DNA from: an uncultured Psychroserpens sp.
Lineage (GTDB): Bacteria > Bacteroidota > Bacteroidia > Flavobacteriales > Flavobacteriaceae
Length of the DNA: 43,007 bases
Direction of reading: 5' to 3'
NCBI GenBank assembly: GCA_905479815.1
Contig: CAJQOA010000098.1
Location: forward strand, 1-43,007
The position numbers were made by a program, and so were the translations under genes. Positions 28,795 to 37,923 of the stretch are shown here, one piece after another. The notes beneath the pieces are model-generated. The model did no database searches. It was not told the DNA's origin and was given only the letters and a program-made list of their open reading frames with translations. Positions within the stretch are counted from its first letter, which is position 1. Every line of letters begins with the position of its first letter.

Positions 28795-29142
28795 TTATAC
28801 CATTGATTTATTACAATAAGTTGCTTTTTCGAAATCGTTTATATTGATAGCAATAAAACCTACTGAAGGGAAAATTTGTTTAAGTCGAATTATAACTTGT
28901 TGCGAAAGTTTAGATTTTTGTTCAGTAGTTCTTCCTTCCATAATGTTAGCAAACACGTGAATAAAATCATCTTTTTTTCCTCCAACCAGATAGTTTTCTT
29001 TAAAAGGATTTAATCGTACTTTAATATCGCCTTTATCAAATAAATTAGATTTTTCTGCAGCTTCATGTACTGCTAAGAGTGTCTTTTCTGGAGCGTTTAA
29101 TTTTAAAATATTTTCAGAACAGTCTATTACAAAATGGGGCAT
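28795..29142 (-). CDS. CHMI-like (5-carboxymethyl-2-hydroxymuconate isomerase family, tautomerase superfamily) protein
   Basis: MPHFVIDCSENI start with Pro2; DIKVRLNPF...FIHVFANIMEGRTTEQKSKLSQ. Confidence 0.7.
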   Translation of the reverse strand: MPHFVIDCSENILKLNAPEKTLLAVHEAAEKSNLFDKGDIKVRLNPFKENYLVGGKKDDFIHVFANIMEGRTTEQKSKLSQQVIIRLKQIFPSVGFIAININDFEKATYCNKSMV

Positions 29143-29148
29143 AATAAT

Positions 29149-29682
29149 TTATTTATATAATTCATACAGCTCCATATCTAAAGGCGATTCGTTAGGAGGA
29201 GTGAATTCATTTTTTAAAGTTTTTTGCCATTCAAAGTTAGTCTTCAAAGCGACTTTAACACTAGAGATGTTGTCTTTATTTGCAATGATTTGTAACGTTT
29301 TAAGACCTAAAGTATCAAAAGCATAATGAGATAGAAGCTTAACTGTTTTAGACGTTAATCCTTGTCCTTCAAAAGTGTATCCTATGCAATAGGCGAACTC
29401 GCCTTGCTGTTTATCTAAATCTATTTCTTTAATATAAATAAGTCCTGCAAGTTCTCGAGTTTTAGAATGCTTTAAGGTGAATAAAAACTCCTCTTTAGCA
29501 CTAAAAGCTTTTAGCTTTTTCTCAACAAAAATCTGAGATAATGTTGGGTTTAAATTTGCGGCAAGAGTGCCAGGGAAATACCGTTTAAAACGATCTGCAT
29601 TGGCAACCATTAAATCACATATTTTCCAAGCATCACCTTCATGAATAGCATTAATTTCGAAATCATCAAACTGAGCAACCAT
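29149..29682 (-). CDS. GNAT-family N-acetyltransferase
   Basis: GEFAYCIGYTFEGQGLTSKTVKLLSHYAFDTLGLKTLQIIANKDNISSVKVALKTNF. Confidence 0.87.
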   Translation of the reverse strand: MVAQFDDFEINAIHEGDAWKICDLMVANADRFKRYFPGTLAANLNPTLSQIFVEKKLKAFSAKEEFLFTLKHSKTRELAGLIYIKEIDLDKQQGEFAYCIGYTFEGQGLTSKTVKLLSHYAFDTLGLKTLQIIANKDNISSVKVALKTNFEWQKTLKNEFTPPNESPLDMELYELYK

Positions 29683-30449
29683 TAGATTACGGGTTTTGTG
29701 TTATTTAAAAGATTGTCTTTTTTTAATAATTCAACCGTTTTAATCGATGCCGCAGTCACACTCATTGGTAAAACTAAAATGACACCTATAACTGGTATGA
29801 TAAGAAAAAGAATAAATATAAGACCATTACCAATAGCAATGCCTCGGTTTTTTCTGATAAATTGAACACTCTCACGATATTTAAAATGGCGTTCTAAAGT
29901 GTAATCCATATTACCAAAACCTGCATAATAGGCTTGAACTAAAAACAACAAAATTGTTGAAAATATATTCACAACAGGTATGAACTTTAGTAGTAATAGC
30001 GGTAGAGTAATTAATAATTCTTTTGCTAAGTTTCTAATGTTTATTCTAATCCCTCTCCAGAGTTGTTCTTTAAACGATGTGTTTCTATGATTGTGCCGTT
30101 CAACACCTGTTAAATGTGCTTCTATTTTTTCTGAAACCGGACTCATAAATGGTGCAGATAATGCCATTATGATGTGCTTATAAAGTATTAAGCCAATAGC
30201 AACGACTACGATTACTCCAATAAAAGTCGAGATCCAAGTAAAGGTGTCTTTTCCAAAATCCCAAGGCCAAACTTTAGCGATGAAATTTCCAATATTATCT
30301 GATAATCCGTATGCAGAAAGAGCAATTAAAGAAGCCGTAACGATACTAATGATTATTGGTATGAAAAAGTACTTCCAGAGTTTTAACTTCGATATTAAAG
30401 CTAATGCTCCAGTATATGCTTGTATGCCTTTTAAAATGTTTTTAATCAT
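29682..30449 (-). CDS. EI24/CysZ-like integral membrane protein
   Basis: Multi-TM protein with SAPFMSPVSEKIEAHLTG and AYYAGFGNMDYTLERH. Confidence 0.75.
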   Translation of the reverse strand: MIKNILKGIQAYTGALALISKLKLWKYFFIPIIISIVTASLIALSAYGLSDNIGNFIAKVWPWDFGKDTFTWISTFIGVIVVVAIGLILYKHIIMALSAPFMSPVSEKIEAHLTGVERHNHRNTSFKEQLWRGIRINIRNLAKELLITLPLLLLKFIPVVNIFSTILLFLVQAYYAGFGNMDYTLERHFKYRESVQFIRKNRGIAIGNGLIFILFLIIPVIGVILVLPMSVTAASIKTVELLKKDNLLNNTKPVI

Positions 30450-30467
30450 CTTTTAAATTTAAGACGG

Positions 30468-31493
30468 TTATGCTTTGTACTCTTTTACAGCATCAATAAA
30501 TGCTTTCGCATTTTCTAAAGGGATGTTAGGTAAAATTCCATGACCTAGATTTACAATATACTTATCTTTTCCGAAGTCATTAATCATTTGCGTTACCATT
30601 TTCTTGATCTCACTTGGAGGAGAAAATAATCGAGTAGGATCAAAGTTACCTTGTAACGTAATATTTCCACCAGTTAAATAACGTGCATTTCTTGCAGAAC
30701 ACGTCCAATCAACACCTAAAGCAGAAGCACCAGATTTTGCCATTTGATCTAATGCAAACCAGCATCCTTTTCCAAAAGCAATTACAGGAGCATCATCTTT
30801 TAATGCATCAATAATTTGTTGAATATATTGCCAAGAAAACTCTTGATAATCAACAGGAGATAACATGCCTCCCCAAGAATCAAATACTTGAACAGCATCA
30901 CAACCTGCTTTTACTTTTTCTTTTAAATACGCAATTGTTGTATCTGTGATTTTTTGTAATAATTGATGGGCAGCCATAGGGTTTGTAAAACAAAATTCTT
31001 TTGCTTTATCGAAGTTTTTAGAGCCTTGACCTTGTACACAATAACATAAAATCGTCCATGGTGAACCTGCAAAACCAATTAATGGAATGTCATCATTTAG
31101 TTTTTCTTTGGTCATCTTTATAGCATCATAAACATAACTTAAAGCGTCTTTTACATCAGGAACAATCACATTGTCTACGTCCTTTTGAGTACGCACAGGA
31201 TTAGGTAAATAAGGACCGAAATTTGGTTTCATTTGTACCTCTATATTCATGGCCTGTGGAATGACTAAAATATCGCAAAATAAAATAGCAGCATCCATTC
31301 CATATCTACGAATTGGTTGTACCGTAATTTCACTAGCTAATTCTGGTGTTTGACAACGCGTGAAGAAATCATATTTTGCCTTGATTTCCATAAATTCTGG
31401 AAGATAACGACCTGCTTGACGCATCATCCAAACTGGTGGGCGTTCAACTATTTCTCCTTTTAATGCTCTTAAAAATAAATCGTTTTTAATCAT
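30468..31493 (-). CDS. hemE: Uroporphyrinogen decarboxylase
   Basis: [74 protein letters not shown]. Confidence 0.97.
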   Translation of the reverse strand: MIKNDLFLRALKGEIVERPPVWMMRQAGRYLPEFMEIKAKYDFFTRCQTPELASEITVQPIRRYGMDAAILFCDILVIPQAMNIEVQMKPNFGPYLPNPVRTQKDVDNVIVPDVKDALSYVYDAIKMTKEKLNDDIPLIGFAGSPWTILCYCVQGQGSKNFDKAKEFCFTNPMAAHQLLQKITDTTIAYLKEKVKAGCDAVQVFDSWGGMLSPVDYQEFSWQYIQQIIDALKDDAPVIAFGKGCWFALDQMAKSGASALGVDWTCSARNARYLTGGNITLQGNFDPTRLFSPPSEIKKMVTQMINDFGKDKYIVNLGHGILPNIPLENAKAFIDAVKEYKA

Positions 31494-31501
31494 ATTCTAT
31501 G

Positions 31502-31572
31502 GTCATTCCTGTGCAGACAGGAATCTATTTTATTATTAATCTAAAGTGAATTCCTGAGTTTACAGGAATGAC
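31502..31572. repeat. Palindromic REP-like doublet between hemE and hemCD
   Basis: 11-bp terminal inverted repeats GTCATTCCTGT...ACAGGAATGAC containing mini-hairpins CCTGTGCAGACAGG and CCTGAGTTTACAGG. Confidence 0.8.
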
Positions 31573-31574
31573 AG

Positions 31575-33149
31575 TTATTCGTAATGCTCGTTAACTAACT
31601 TCACAACACTTTCAACAGTAGGCATCTTTGCAACTCTAACATCTTTAAAATGCTTTTTAGCTTCTGTTGCTGTGGTGTCTCCAATACAAAATGCGATAAT
31701 ATTATCATCATTTTCTTGCTTGTAACTCTGTACAGTTGATGGGCTGTAAAACATAACGCCTTCAACAGTATCATCTATTTGTTTAGAATCATACTTTGTC
31801 TCGTAAGCAATAACTTCTTTAACCGCTATTTGGTTTTCATCTAAAATTGTTGGTAAATCGTCCAATCTTAAATTGCTACAAAAGTAAGTGACTTGAGTTC
31901 CATCAATATATTCAACTAGATGTTCTGCTAAAGCTTTTGCGTTGTTTTCAGTATGCTTGACTTTACCAATTTTACGTTCTACAAATCGTTTTGTTTTTCT
32001 ACCAACGCAATAGATGTTTTCAAACTTCAATTCTTCCGCAGAAAAATTTGTAAGCAACGCCTCAACTGCATTTTTACTAGTTACAATAACGTTTTTAGGC
32101 ATTGGTCGTAAAACAGTTTGTGTCATACGATTCATGCTTATTTTTATAAAATCAGAACTCTCACTAACCACATCATCACAAAACGCATGTTTTTGATCAT
32201 CGGTTAAGGTTTTGGTTGAAAAAATATTTGCTTTTTTAGCTGTCTTTTTAAGCGTATCCATGAGACGGTTTCCGCCTCGCTCAATAATATAATCGGCACA
32301 AAACTGTGCTAAGTCATGATGTGAACCTAAAGCTACAGTTCTCTGAACTTCTATTCTTTTAGTTCCGTCGAGACTTAATAATACACCTTGAAAATGAACC
32401 TCTTCATCTTTTATATATGCTAAAGCACCAATAGGAGCAGAGCATCCACCTTCTAAAAGGTTTAAGAATTTACGTTCTATTGCTGTTGAGATTTCTGATT
32501 CTTCGTGATTAATTTCTTTAAGAAGTGTTAGTGTTTCCTCATCTTCTTCTAAAGCGGTAATCATAATAGCACCTTGAGCAGGAGCAGGAACCATCCATTC
32601 TAGATTAAAACTTTCTTCTGGTTTTATATCTAAACGACCTAATCCAGCAGCAGCAAAAATGGCACCATTCCAATCACTATTTTCTAATTTTTCTAATCGC
32701 GAATTTACATTACCTCGTAAACCAACCATCGTATGTGTTGGGTAGCGATTTAACCATTGTGCTCTTCGGCGTAAACTGCCAGTTGCGATAATAGCTTCAC
32801 GTTGCGATAAAAATTCTTCATTGTCATTAAAAACCAAGCAGTCTCTTACGTTTCCACGTTTAATAACAGCAGCTTGTACGATCCCTTTTGGTAATATTGT
32901 TGGTACATCTTTAAGCGAATGTACAGCAATATCAATATGGCCATTAAGCATCGCAACGTCTAATGTTTTTGTAAAAACACCAGTGATTCCTAATTCGTAA
33001 ATGGGTTTATCAAGTACGATGTCTCCTGTGGATTTTACAGGCACTAAGACGGTTTTGTGTCCTAAATGTTCTAGTTGACTTTGTACAATTTTAGCTTGCC
33101 ATAGCGCTAATTGGCTATCACGTGTTCCTATTCTTATGAGTTTAGACAT
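31575..33149 (-). CDS. hemCD: Fused hydroxymethylbilane synthase - uroporphyrinogen-III synthase
   Basis: HemC: IGTRDSQLALWQAKIV, AVHSLKDVPT, ATGSLRRRAQW, LRGNVNSRLEKL, LEGGCSAPIGA; HemD-like C-terminus: VIVTSKNAVEALL...YCVGRKTKRF...GVMFYSPSTVQSY...FCIGDTTATEAKK. Confidence 0.93.
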   Translation of the reverse strand: MSKLIRIGTRDSQLALWQAKIVQSQLEHLGHKTVLVPVKSTGDIVLDKPIYELGITGVFTKTLDVAMLNGHIDIAVHSLKDVPTILPKGIVQAAVIKRGNVRDCLVFNDNEEFLSQREAIIATGSLRRRAQWLNRYPTHTMVGLRGNVNSRLEKLENSDWNGAIFAAAGLGRLDIKPEESFNLEWMVPAPAQGAIMITALEEDEETLTLLKEINHEESEISTAIERKFLNLLEGGCSAPIGALAYIKDEEVHFQGVLLSLDGTKRIEVQRTVALGSHHDLAQFCADYIIERGGNRLMDTLKKTAKKANIFSTKTLTDDQKHAFCDDVVSESSDFIKISMNRMTQTVLRPMPKNVIVTSKNAVEALLTNFSAEELKFENIYCVGRKTKRFVERKIGKVKHTENNAKALAEHLVEYIDGTQVTYFCSNLRLDDLPTILDENQIAVKEVIAYETKYDSKQIDDTVEGVMFYSPSTVQSYKQENDDNIIAFCIGDTTATEAKKHFKDVRVAKMPTVESVVKLVNEHYE

Positions 33150-34404
33150 TGTCTTTTGTTGCTTCGAGTTGAAACACTTTTTTTATGAGTTCTAGGCTAT
33201 CGTCTGTAGAAACATCATCGCCTTTTAAATGATGTGCAAAATGATTGGTGATTTTTTGGATGATTTTACTACTTATCAATTCGGCTTGTGCTTCATTGAA
33301 ATCACTCATCTTTTTGCGTTGTGTATCTAATTCTGCAGTAGCAAAATCAGTTAACTTATGTTTTAATGCTTTAATTGTTGGTGCAAACTTTCGTGTTGCT
33401 AACCACGCATTGAATTCGGTTTTGATATCTTCGATAATGCTTTCTGCAACAGGAATATGTTTTTTTCTGCGTTCTAAAGTTTCATCTGTAATTTGAGATA
33501 AATCATCTAAATGAACTAACGTTACATTGTCTAATTCGGTAACGTTTTCGTTCACGTTCTTCGGAATGGAAAGATCTAAAATTAATAAAGGCTTCGTCGT
33601 TTGTATGCAATGCTTATCTACCGTTGGGTTTTGGGCTCCTGTGGCAACGACTAAAATATCAGACGTATTAATTTCTTCTTGAAGTTGAGAATAATCCTTA
33701 ACCAATAAATTGAACTTACCTGCAATAGCTTCGGCTTTGTTTTTGGTTCTATTGATTAATGTGATATGTGGATTCTTAGTATGCTTTACTAAATTTTCAC
33801 ACGTATTTCTACCAATTTTACCTGTTCCAAAAAGTAAAATATTTTTTTCTGTAATGTTATCAATCGACTTCATGATATATTGAACAGAAGCAAATGATAC
33901 AGATGTTGCACCTGAAGAGATTTCAGTTTCAGTCTTAATTCGTTTTGACGCTTGAATCACAGAATTAACCAATCGTTCTAAAAAAGGATTGAATAGTTGA
34001 TGCTTTCTAGATAGTCTTGCACTTACTTTTAACTGACTAATAATTTCAAAATCTCCAAGAATCTGGCTATCTAAACCAGAACCTACACGAAACATATGAG
34101 AAATAGCATCTCTATTTTTATAAACGTAAGCCACTTTTTGAAACTCCTCAACAGTCCCTTTTGTGTTGTCACACAATAATTGGATGAGTTGAAATGGGTG
34201 TTCTGCGAAACCGTAGATTTCGGTTCTATTACATGTAGATGTAAGTATTAAGCTTTCAATACCATTTTGTTTGGCTTGCTCTAATACAGCAATCTTTGAA
34301 TTTTCATCCAAACTAAAATGACCACGAATTTCGGCATCTGCTTTTTTATAGCTTAGCCCAATTGCGTAAAATGTTGTGCCTCTCGACATGTTGTAGTGCT
34401 CCAT
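33142..34404 (-). CDS. hemA: Glutamyl-tRNA reductase
   Basis: LILTSTCNRTEIYGFAE, RVGSGLDSQILGDFEI, SSGATSVSFASV, LLFGTGKIGRNTCENL, TGAQNPTV. Start could be 34404 or 34389 (MSRG). Confidence 0.96.
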   Translation of the reverse strand: MEHYNMSRGTTFYAIGLSYKKADAEIRGHFSLDENSKIAVLEQAKQNGIESLILTSTCNRTEIYGFAEHPFQLIQLLCDNTKGTVEEFQKVAYVYKNRDAISHMFRVGSGLDSQILGDFEIISQLKVSARLSRKHQLFNPFLERLVNSVIQASKRIKTETEISSGATSVSFASVQYIMKSIDNITEKNILLFGTGKIGRNTCENLVKHTKNPHITLINRTKNKAEAIAGKFNLLVKDYSQLQEEINTSDILVVATGAQNPTVDKHCIQTTKPLLILDLSIPKNVNENVTELDNVTLVHLDDLSQITDETLERRKKHIPVAESIIEDIKTEFNAWLATRKFAPTIKALKHKLTDFATAELDTQRKKMSDFNEAQAELISSKIIQKITNHFAHHLKGDDVSTDDSLELIKKVFQLEATKDNV

Positions 34405-34416
34405 ACCTGATTTGGA

Positions 34417-34434
34417 AAGTTATCCGGATAACTT
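34417..34434 (-). promoter_or_regulatory. Perfect 18-bp palindrome immediately downstream of the predicted hemA -7 box
   Basis: AAGTTATCC|GGATAACTT; TACTTTTG (minus, 34441-34448) fits TAnnTTTG with TTG 21 nt upstream (34470-34472). Confidence 0.65.
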
Positions 34435-34613
34435 CGAAAGCAAAAGTAAAAATAGCAACCGATAAAAAACAACGCTAGAAGAACTTTAAGTATCGTTTGT
34501 GGTTTTTTACGATTATAAGTTCTTAAAACATGATAAAAGTCATATTTTTGCAGTCATATCAACGCTTTAAATCATATTAGTTTAGAACGAATCTAAATAA
34601 GCATAAAAAATTT

Positions 34614-35507
34614 ATGGATTTTTCAGACTCAAAAAATATCGCTAGAGGTTCATTCAGTGAGACAGAATTGGATGACGGATTTTTCGTACTCACCTATCAA
34701 AACGAAGAGGATGCTACGCAAACAGTTCAACGTGAGATTGATAGCAGTTTTATTCAATTCCATTTTTGTATCAAAGGTTCCAGTGAATTTATCTTTAATA
34801 ATGGCAACTATAGATTAAAAATTGAAGAGGAGAATTCTTTACTCTTGTACAACCCACAACGTGACTTACCTATACATCTAGAGGTGCATTCTAAATCTTG
34901 GTTGGTGACTGTTTTGGTTTCTATAAAGAAATTTCATGGTCTCTTTTCACAAGAAGCAGATTACATCACGTTTTTAAGTGTCGATAATAAAGACAAGAAA
35001 TATTATAAGGATGGTAAAATTTCGCCTTCTATGGCCATTGCACTTAATCAGATTATAAATTTTAATTTAAACTCGTCTATTAAAACGCTCTATTTTAAAG
35101 GTAAAGCCTTAGAGTTACTGAGCTTGTACTTTAATAGAAGTGAAGATGCAGATATTGAACAATGTCCGTTTTTAGTGGATGAAACCAACGTCATCAAAAT
35201 AAGAAAAGCCAAAGATATTATAATTGCTCGTATGGCAGAGCCACCAACTTTGCAAGAACTTAGTGAGGAAATAGGTCTCAGTCTTAAAAAACTTAAAGAA
35301 GGCTTTAAACAAATTTATGGCGATACTGTTTTTAGTTTCTTATTTGACTACAAAATGGAAGTTGCTCGTAAACTCCTCGAAGCTGGAGATCATAATGTCA
35401 ACGAGGTTGGACTTAAGGTTGGTTACAGTACATCGAGCCATTTTATTTCAGCATTTAAAAAGAAATATGGGACCACGCCAAAAAAATATTTGATGGCTTT
35501 GGGTTAA
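34614..35507 (+). CDS. AraC-family transcriptional regulator, divergent from hemA
   Basis: C-terminal HTH: EPPTLQELSEEIGLSLKKLKEGFKQIYGDTVFSFLFDYKMEVARKLLEAGDHNVNEVGLKVGYSTSSHFISAFKKKYGTTPKKYL. Confidence 0.93.
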   Translation: MDFSDSKNIARGSFSETELDDGFFVLTYQNEEDATQTVQREIDSSFIQFHFCIKGSSEFIFNNGNYRLKIEEENSLLLYNPQRDLPIHLEVHSKSWLVTVLVSIKKFHGLFSQEADYITFLSVDNKDKKYYKDGKISPSMAIALNQIINFNLNSSIKTLYFKGKALELLSLYFNRSEDADIEQCPFLVDETNVIKIRKAKDIIIARMAEPPTLQELSEEIGLSLKKLKEGFKQIYGDTVFSFLFDYKMEVARKLLEAGDHNVNEVGLKVGYSTSSHFISAFKKKYGTTPKKYLMALG

Positions 35508-35580
35508 AAGAATATTAACAACAATTAATTGAATACACAATTGCAAATACTGTCGTATTTTTGCAAAAACAAAACACACA

Positions 35581-36180
35581 ATGAAGAATATTATAACGTT
35601 ATTAATCGCACTATTAATTTCAGTATCAAGCTTTGCGCAATCACATAAAGATGAGGTGTCTAAAAACGCTCAAACCTATTATGATTATATGACTGCTCAA
35701 AATTTTGATGGTGTTTTAGATTATATGTATCCAAAAGTTTTTGAAATGGCGCCAAGAGCTCAAATGAAAGCAGGTATGGAGCAAATGTTTAATTCTCCAG
35801 ATATGAAGATTGAATTTATCTCAAATGAGGTATCTAAAGTCAGTGATAAAAAAGAAGTAGAAGGTGTAACGTATGCAGCTGTTTTTTATAATAGTAAAAT
35901 GAAAATGACGTTTTTATCTGAAAAAAATAAATCTGCAGAAGATCAAAAAGCATTCTTAGACTTTATGAAAATAACTATGGATAGTCAATTTGGTGAAAAT
36001 AATGTGATAGCAGATCAAACCGAGATGTCATTGGTGATTAATATGGATGCTAATATGTTTGCCATTAAAGATCCACAATATGATGGCTGGAAATTTATAG
36101 CAAATGATGATGCCATGAAACAATTGGTAGATTCAATTGTTCCAGAAAGTGTAAGAACAGCGTTGTTAAAACAAAACTAA
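35581..36180 (+). CDS. Exported hypothetical protein
   Basis: Signal peptide MKNIITLLIALLISVSSFAQ; upstream TATTTTTG-like box. Confidence 0.7.
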   Translation: MKNIITLLIALLISVSSFAQSHKDEVSKNAQTYYDYMTAQNFDGVLDYMYPKVFEMAPRAQMKAGMEQMFNSPDMKIEFISNEVSKVSDKKEVEGVTYAAVFYNSKMKMTFLSEKNKSAEDQKAFLDFMKITMDSQFGENNVIADQTEMSLVINMDANMFAIKDPQYDGWKFIANDDAMKQLVDSIVPESVRTALLKQN

Positions 36181-36275
36181 TCGTGTTATGAAACGAGCGT
36201 GTAAAAGCATTATCATCTAAGAGAATGATTAATTGCGAACAGCATGTGACAGTCAAAAACAATAAATATAAACAC

Positions 36276-36839
36276 ATGAAAAAATATCTTTTAATCATAT
36301 TCGTTGTAGGTTGTGCTTTAAATTTAAATGCTCAAGATGCGACTGTTGAGAAATCAATCTTTGGGATCCAAACTGGTTTTTTAGGCGTTTGGGTTCATAA
36401 CGAATCTCGACTTTCAAATGCTATTGCCTTAAGATCTGAATTAGGATTGGATGCAGGAATTTCTGGAGGTGATCTTTATGAAAATACGTCTACTTTTTTT
36501 GCGTCAGTGATTACATTAGAACCACGTTGGTATTATAATTTAGAAAAACGTAAAGCAAAATCTAGGCGTATAGATGGTAATAGCGGAAATTTTATCTCAA
36601 TTAAAACAAGCTACCATCCAGATTGGATTACAATTAATCTTCCAGATAATGTGATTTTTTTAAGTGATGTTTCAATAGTCCCAACGTGGGGAATAAGACG
36701 AAACATTGGGAAGCATTTTAATTACGAAACGGCTATTGGTGTTGGTTATATTCATGTGTTTGAAAAAGATAATGTCACAGTATTGAATGAGCCAGATGTA
36801 GCAGTCAATTTACATCTTAGAATAGGTTATAGATTTTAG
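36276..36839 (+). CDS. Exported hypothetical protein, likely outer-membrane barrel-like
   Basis: Internal ATG at 36276 gives signal peptide MKKYLLIIFVVGCALNLNAQ; ends in LHLRIGYRF (C-terminal Phe). Confidence 0.65.
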   Translation: MKKYLLIIFVVGCALNLNAQDATVEKSIFGIQTGFLGVWVHNESRLSNAIALRSELGLDAGISGGDLYENTSTFFASVITLEPRWYYNLEKRKAKSRRIDGNSGNFISIKTSYHPDWITINLPDNVIFLSDVSIVPTWGIRRNIGKHFNYETAIGVGYIHVFEKDNVTVLNEPDVAVNLHLRIGYRF

Positions 36840-36879
36840 ATTAAAAAATTTTAATTGCTAGTTGAAAAGAAAAATAAAT

Positions 36880-37923
36880 ATGAAAGGAGTTTTACTTGTT
36901 AATTTAGGGTCACCAGATAGTCCAGAGCCTAAAGACGTTAAAAAATATTTAGGCGAGTTTTTAATGGATGAGCGTGTGATTGATGTGCCTTTATGGGCAA
37001 GAACGTTACTTGTAAAAGGTATTGTTTTAAATACGCGTCCAAAACAATCGGCAAAGGCTTACAAAAAAATATGGTGGGATGAAGGGTCTCCTTTAATTGT
37101 ATTGTCTGAGCGTTTACAAGACGGTATCCAAAAAGAAACGACCGTTCCTGTTGCTTTAGGAATGCGTTATGGGAGTATGACCATGAAAAAAGGACTTCAA
37201 GAATTAGTCGATAAAGGCGTGGATGATATTTTTCTCATTCCGTTGTATCCGCAGTTTGCCATGGCAACTACCGAGACTATTTTAGTATTAGCAGAAGAGC
37301 TTAGAGCAGCACATTTTCCGCAGGTAAAAATAACAGACTTAAAACCATTTTATAACCATCCAAAGTATATTGAAGTGCTTTCAAACTCTATCGCTAAGCA
37401 TTTAGAAGGTAAAGATTACGAGCATTTATTATTCTCATACCATGGTGTTCCAGAGCGTCATATTAGAAAAAGTGATATTACAAATTCGCACTGTAAACCT
37501 AATGATAAGGAGAATTGTGTGTGTTGTAAAACACCGTCACCAGCACACGAATTTTGCTACAAACACCAATGTAAAGAAGTCACAAGATTGGTTGGTGAAA
37601 AACTAAATATGACAGAAGGTACGTTCTCAACATCCTTCCAATCACGTTTAGGTTTTGATCCATGGTTGCAACCCTATACAGATCGTACCATCGAGCGTAT
37701 GGGTAAAGAAGGCACCAAAAAAATGGCCATCGTTACACCAGCATTTGTGAGTGATTGTTTAGAAACGTTAGAGGAAATTGCTATGGAAGGTGAAGAAATT
37801 TTCCATGAAATGGGAGGTGAAGATTTCACAACTATTCCATGTTTAAATGATGATGCAGAATTTGTAGACATACTATCGCAATGGATTAACGATTGGGCAA
37901 AAGCTGAAACCGTTACTGCATAA
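36880..37923 (+). CDS. hemH: Ferrochelatase
   Basis: MKGVLLVNLGSPDSPEPKDVKKYLGEFLMD, PLYPQFAMATTET, LLFSYHGVPERH, FQSRLGFDPWLQPYTD, PAFVSDCLETLEEI. Confidence 0.95.
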   Translation: MKGVLLVNLGSPDSPEPKDVKKYLGEFLMDERVIDVPLWARTLLVKGIVLNTRPKQSAKAYKKIWWDEGSPLIVLSERLQDGIQKETTVPVALGMRYGSMTMKKGLQELVDKGVDDIFLIPLYPQFAMATTETILVLAEELRAAHFPQVKITDLKPFYNHPKYIEVLSNSIAKHLEGKDYEHLLFSYHGVPERHIRKSDITNSHCKPNDKENCVCCKTPSPAHEFCYKHQCKEVTRLVGEKLNMTEGTFSTSFQSRLGFDPWLQPYTDRTIERMGKEGTKKMAIVTPAFVSDCLETLEEIAMEGEEIFHEMGGEDFTTIPCLNDDAEFVDILSQWINDWAKAETVTA

